Assembly (NCBI RefSeq): GCF_018603515.1
Contig: NZ_JACATN010000005.1
Location: 1-64,000, forward strand
DNA: 64,000 nt
Direction of reading: 5' to 3'
Source: Zobellia barbeyronii
GTDB lineage: Bacteria > Bacteroidota > Bacteroidia > Flavobacteriales > Flavobacteriaceae
Shown here one piece after another: positions 63,011-64,000 of this stretch. Position 1 is the stretch's first letter; each line of letters opens with the position of its first letter. The notes under the pieces were generated by a model. That model did not search any database, had not been told where the DNA came from, and saw only the letters and a program-made list of their open reading frames with translations. A program made the position numbers and the translations under genes.

Positions 63011-64000
63011 TTAGTTCTTTTGAGGTACGTCTATTTTTGGAGTAGCCGCAGTGTTGTGCATCAAATGATCGGCCAGTACTTTTTCTATCAATTCTTCTTT
63101 CGTTAAATGATGGAAAATAGTTTTAATTTTTTCTTTTGTTTCGTCAGAAACGGTACGATTAGGTTTGGTCTTGAATATTTTCTTTGCCCAAAGCACCAAA
63201 TTAGTTTCTTCCCTATCTTGGGCATCTTGCTTTTTAACCTCATGGAAAACCAATCCCAATTCTTTTTCAAACTCAGGAATATCTGCACGTTCATCTTCTT
63301 GAATGATAGTCAAAGATAGTCCCTTTGCTCCTGCCCTAGCCGTACGACCACTACGGTGTACATAGGCTTCATAGGTGTCTGGAAGGTGATAGTTAACGAC
63401 ATAGGAAATCTCCTTTACGTCAATACCACGAGCTGCTAAATCCGTAGCCACAAGAATATCTATAAACCCTTCTCTAAATTGCCCCATGATACGATCACGA
63501 ATACCTTGTGATAAACTACCGTGAATAGAACCTGAAGAGAATTTATTGATGGCTAATTTCTTCGCCAATTTATTAACTGCTGCTTTGGTCTTACAGAAAA
63601 TAATACCGCGTTCTCCTTCTTTTGTATTTAAAAAGTGAAGTAAAACTTCTAGCTTTTCAATAGGATCAACAACAATGTATTTATGGTCAATACCTTGGTG
63701 TCCCATTTGGGCCATATCTGCCTCTATATGCACCACATGCTTGGACATGTAATTCTGTACAAGTTGCTTTACAGTTCCCGGCATAGTAGCCGTAAACAAT
63801 AAAGTCCGTCTAGATTTTGGCATCTCATCTGCTAACGTATCTAAATCGGTTTTTAAAGCCGTTACCATCTCATCTGCCTCATCCAACACCAAAAACTTCA
63901 ATTTTTTAATGCTGACAGCCTTACGCTGAATCAAATCTATTAAACGTCCTGGTGTAGCTACCATAATATGTGTAGGCTCTTTTAAACGTTCTATTTGAGG
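63011..64000 (-). CDS. DEAD-box RNA helicase, N-terminus cut by window edge
   Basis: The frame runs to the window end without a stop; the internal Met at 63964 is not the start. The visible 329 residues hold ATPGRLIDL, DEAD, SAT-like TAT, IFCKTK, ATDLAARGID and HRSGRTAR. The C-terminal extension lacks a DbpA domain. The gene is followed 3 bp later by a second helicase, so both are probably co-transcribed. Confidence 0.9.
   Translation of the reverse strand, partial: PQIERLKEPTHIMVATPGRLIDLIQRKAVSIKKLKFLVLDEADEMVTALKTDLDTLADEMPKSRRTLLFTATMPGTVKQLVQNYMSKHVVHIEADMAQMGHQGIDHKYIVVDPIEKLEVLLHFLNTKEGERGIIFCKTKAAVNKLAKKLAINKFSSGSIHGSLSQGIRDRIMGQFREGFIDILVATDLAARGIDVKEISYVVNYHLPDTYEAYVHRSGRTARAGAKGLSLTIIQEDERADIPEFEKELGLVFHEVKKQDAQDREETNLVLWAKKIFKTKPNRTVSDETKEKIKTIFHHLTKEELIEKVLADHLMHNTAATPKIDVPQKN

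Overview
This window looks like chromosomal DNA of a marine member of the Flavobacteriaceae (Bacteroidota), close in flavour to Zobellia, Maribacter or Arenibacter. The grounds are low GC content, many secreted and lipid-anchored proteins of Bacteroidota type, a DUF4494 protein, a Lys-rich 32-residue microprotein, RpoD-type sigma factors of the Bacteroidota pattern, and promoter -7 boxes of the TAnnTTTG type. The genus is inference. No IS element, prophage, CRISPR array, rRNA or integrase was seen.

Region by region. 1-3.3 kb: a candidate structured RNA (6-109), then three leftward genes that all look like papain-fold enzymes: a transglutaminase-like protein, an NlpC/P60-like secreted protein and a lipoprotein with a Cys/His/Asp pattern. 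3.8-9.6 kb: an NhaC-type antiporter, an outer-membrane barrel, an atypical pyruvate kinase and a lipoprotein resembling glycoside hydrolases. 9.7-16.9 kb: small and regulatory genes, including an HPF-like protein, an RsbQ-like hydrolase paired with a PAS histidine kinase, and two identical tRNA-Cys-like genes flanking that pair.

17.1-29.4 kb is the most distinctive region. Two leftward operons encode circularly permuted ATP-grasp proteins (one free, one fused to alpha-E), a free alpha-E protein, three transglutaminase-like domains, a DUF2126 (glutamine-synthetase-like) ligase domain and a class I glutamine amidotransferase. A paralogue of the primary sigma factor sits between them on the other strand. 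This matches a peptide synthesis or peptide-tagging system predicted from comparative genomics (ATP-grasp, GS-like ligase, alpha-E and a peptidase). As far as I know its substrate and product are undetermined. Here the system is duplicated, and one ATP-grasp copy has lost its glycine-rich loop.

29.6-37.3 kb: a secreted protein, then a TetR-TolC-HlyD-ABC-ABC-permease-permease export operon with an operator palindrome against the promoter. 37.3-47.1 kb: a secreted protein, an 1819-residue surface protein, a close relative of iodotyrosine deiodinase with its substrate-binding triad intact, and a secreted papain-like protease with a secreted partner. 47.1-56.1 kb: an FAD oxidase, an NTF2-like protein, a DUF4242/cyclase-like/AraC fusion regulator, a DUF2130 protein, a patatin, an EamA transporter, and a methyltransferase module followed by a 195-bp remnant of a second EamA gene. 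56.2-64 kb: an SDR, a truncated DEAD-box-like protein, a zinc-ribbon SDR lacking the catalytic Tyr, small secreted proteins, a cold-shock protein and two DEAD-box helicases, the last cut by the window edge.
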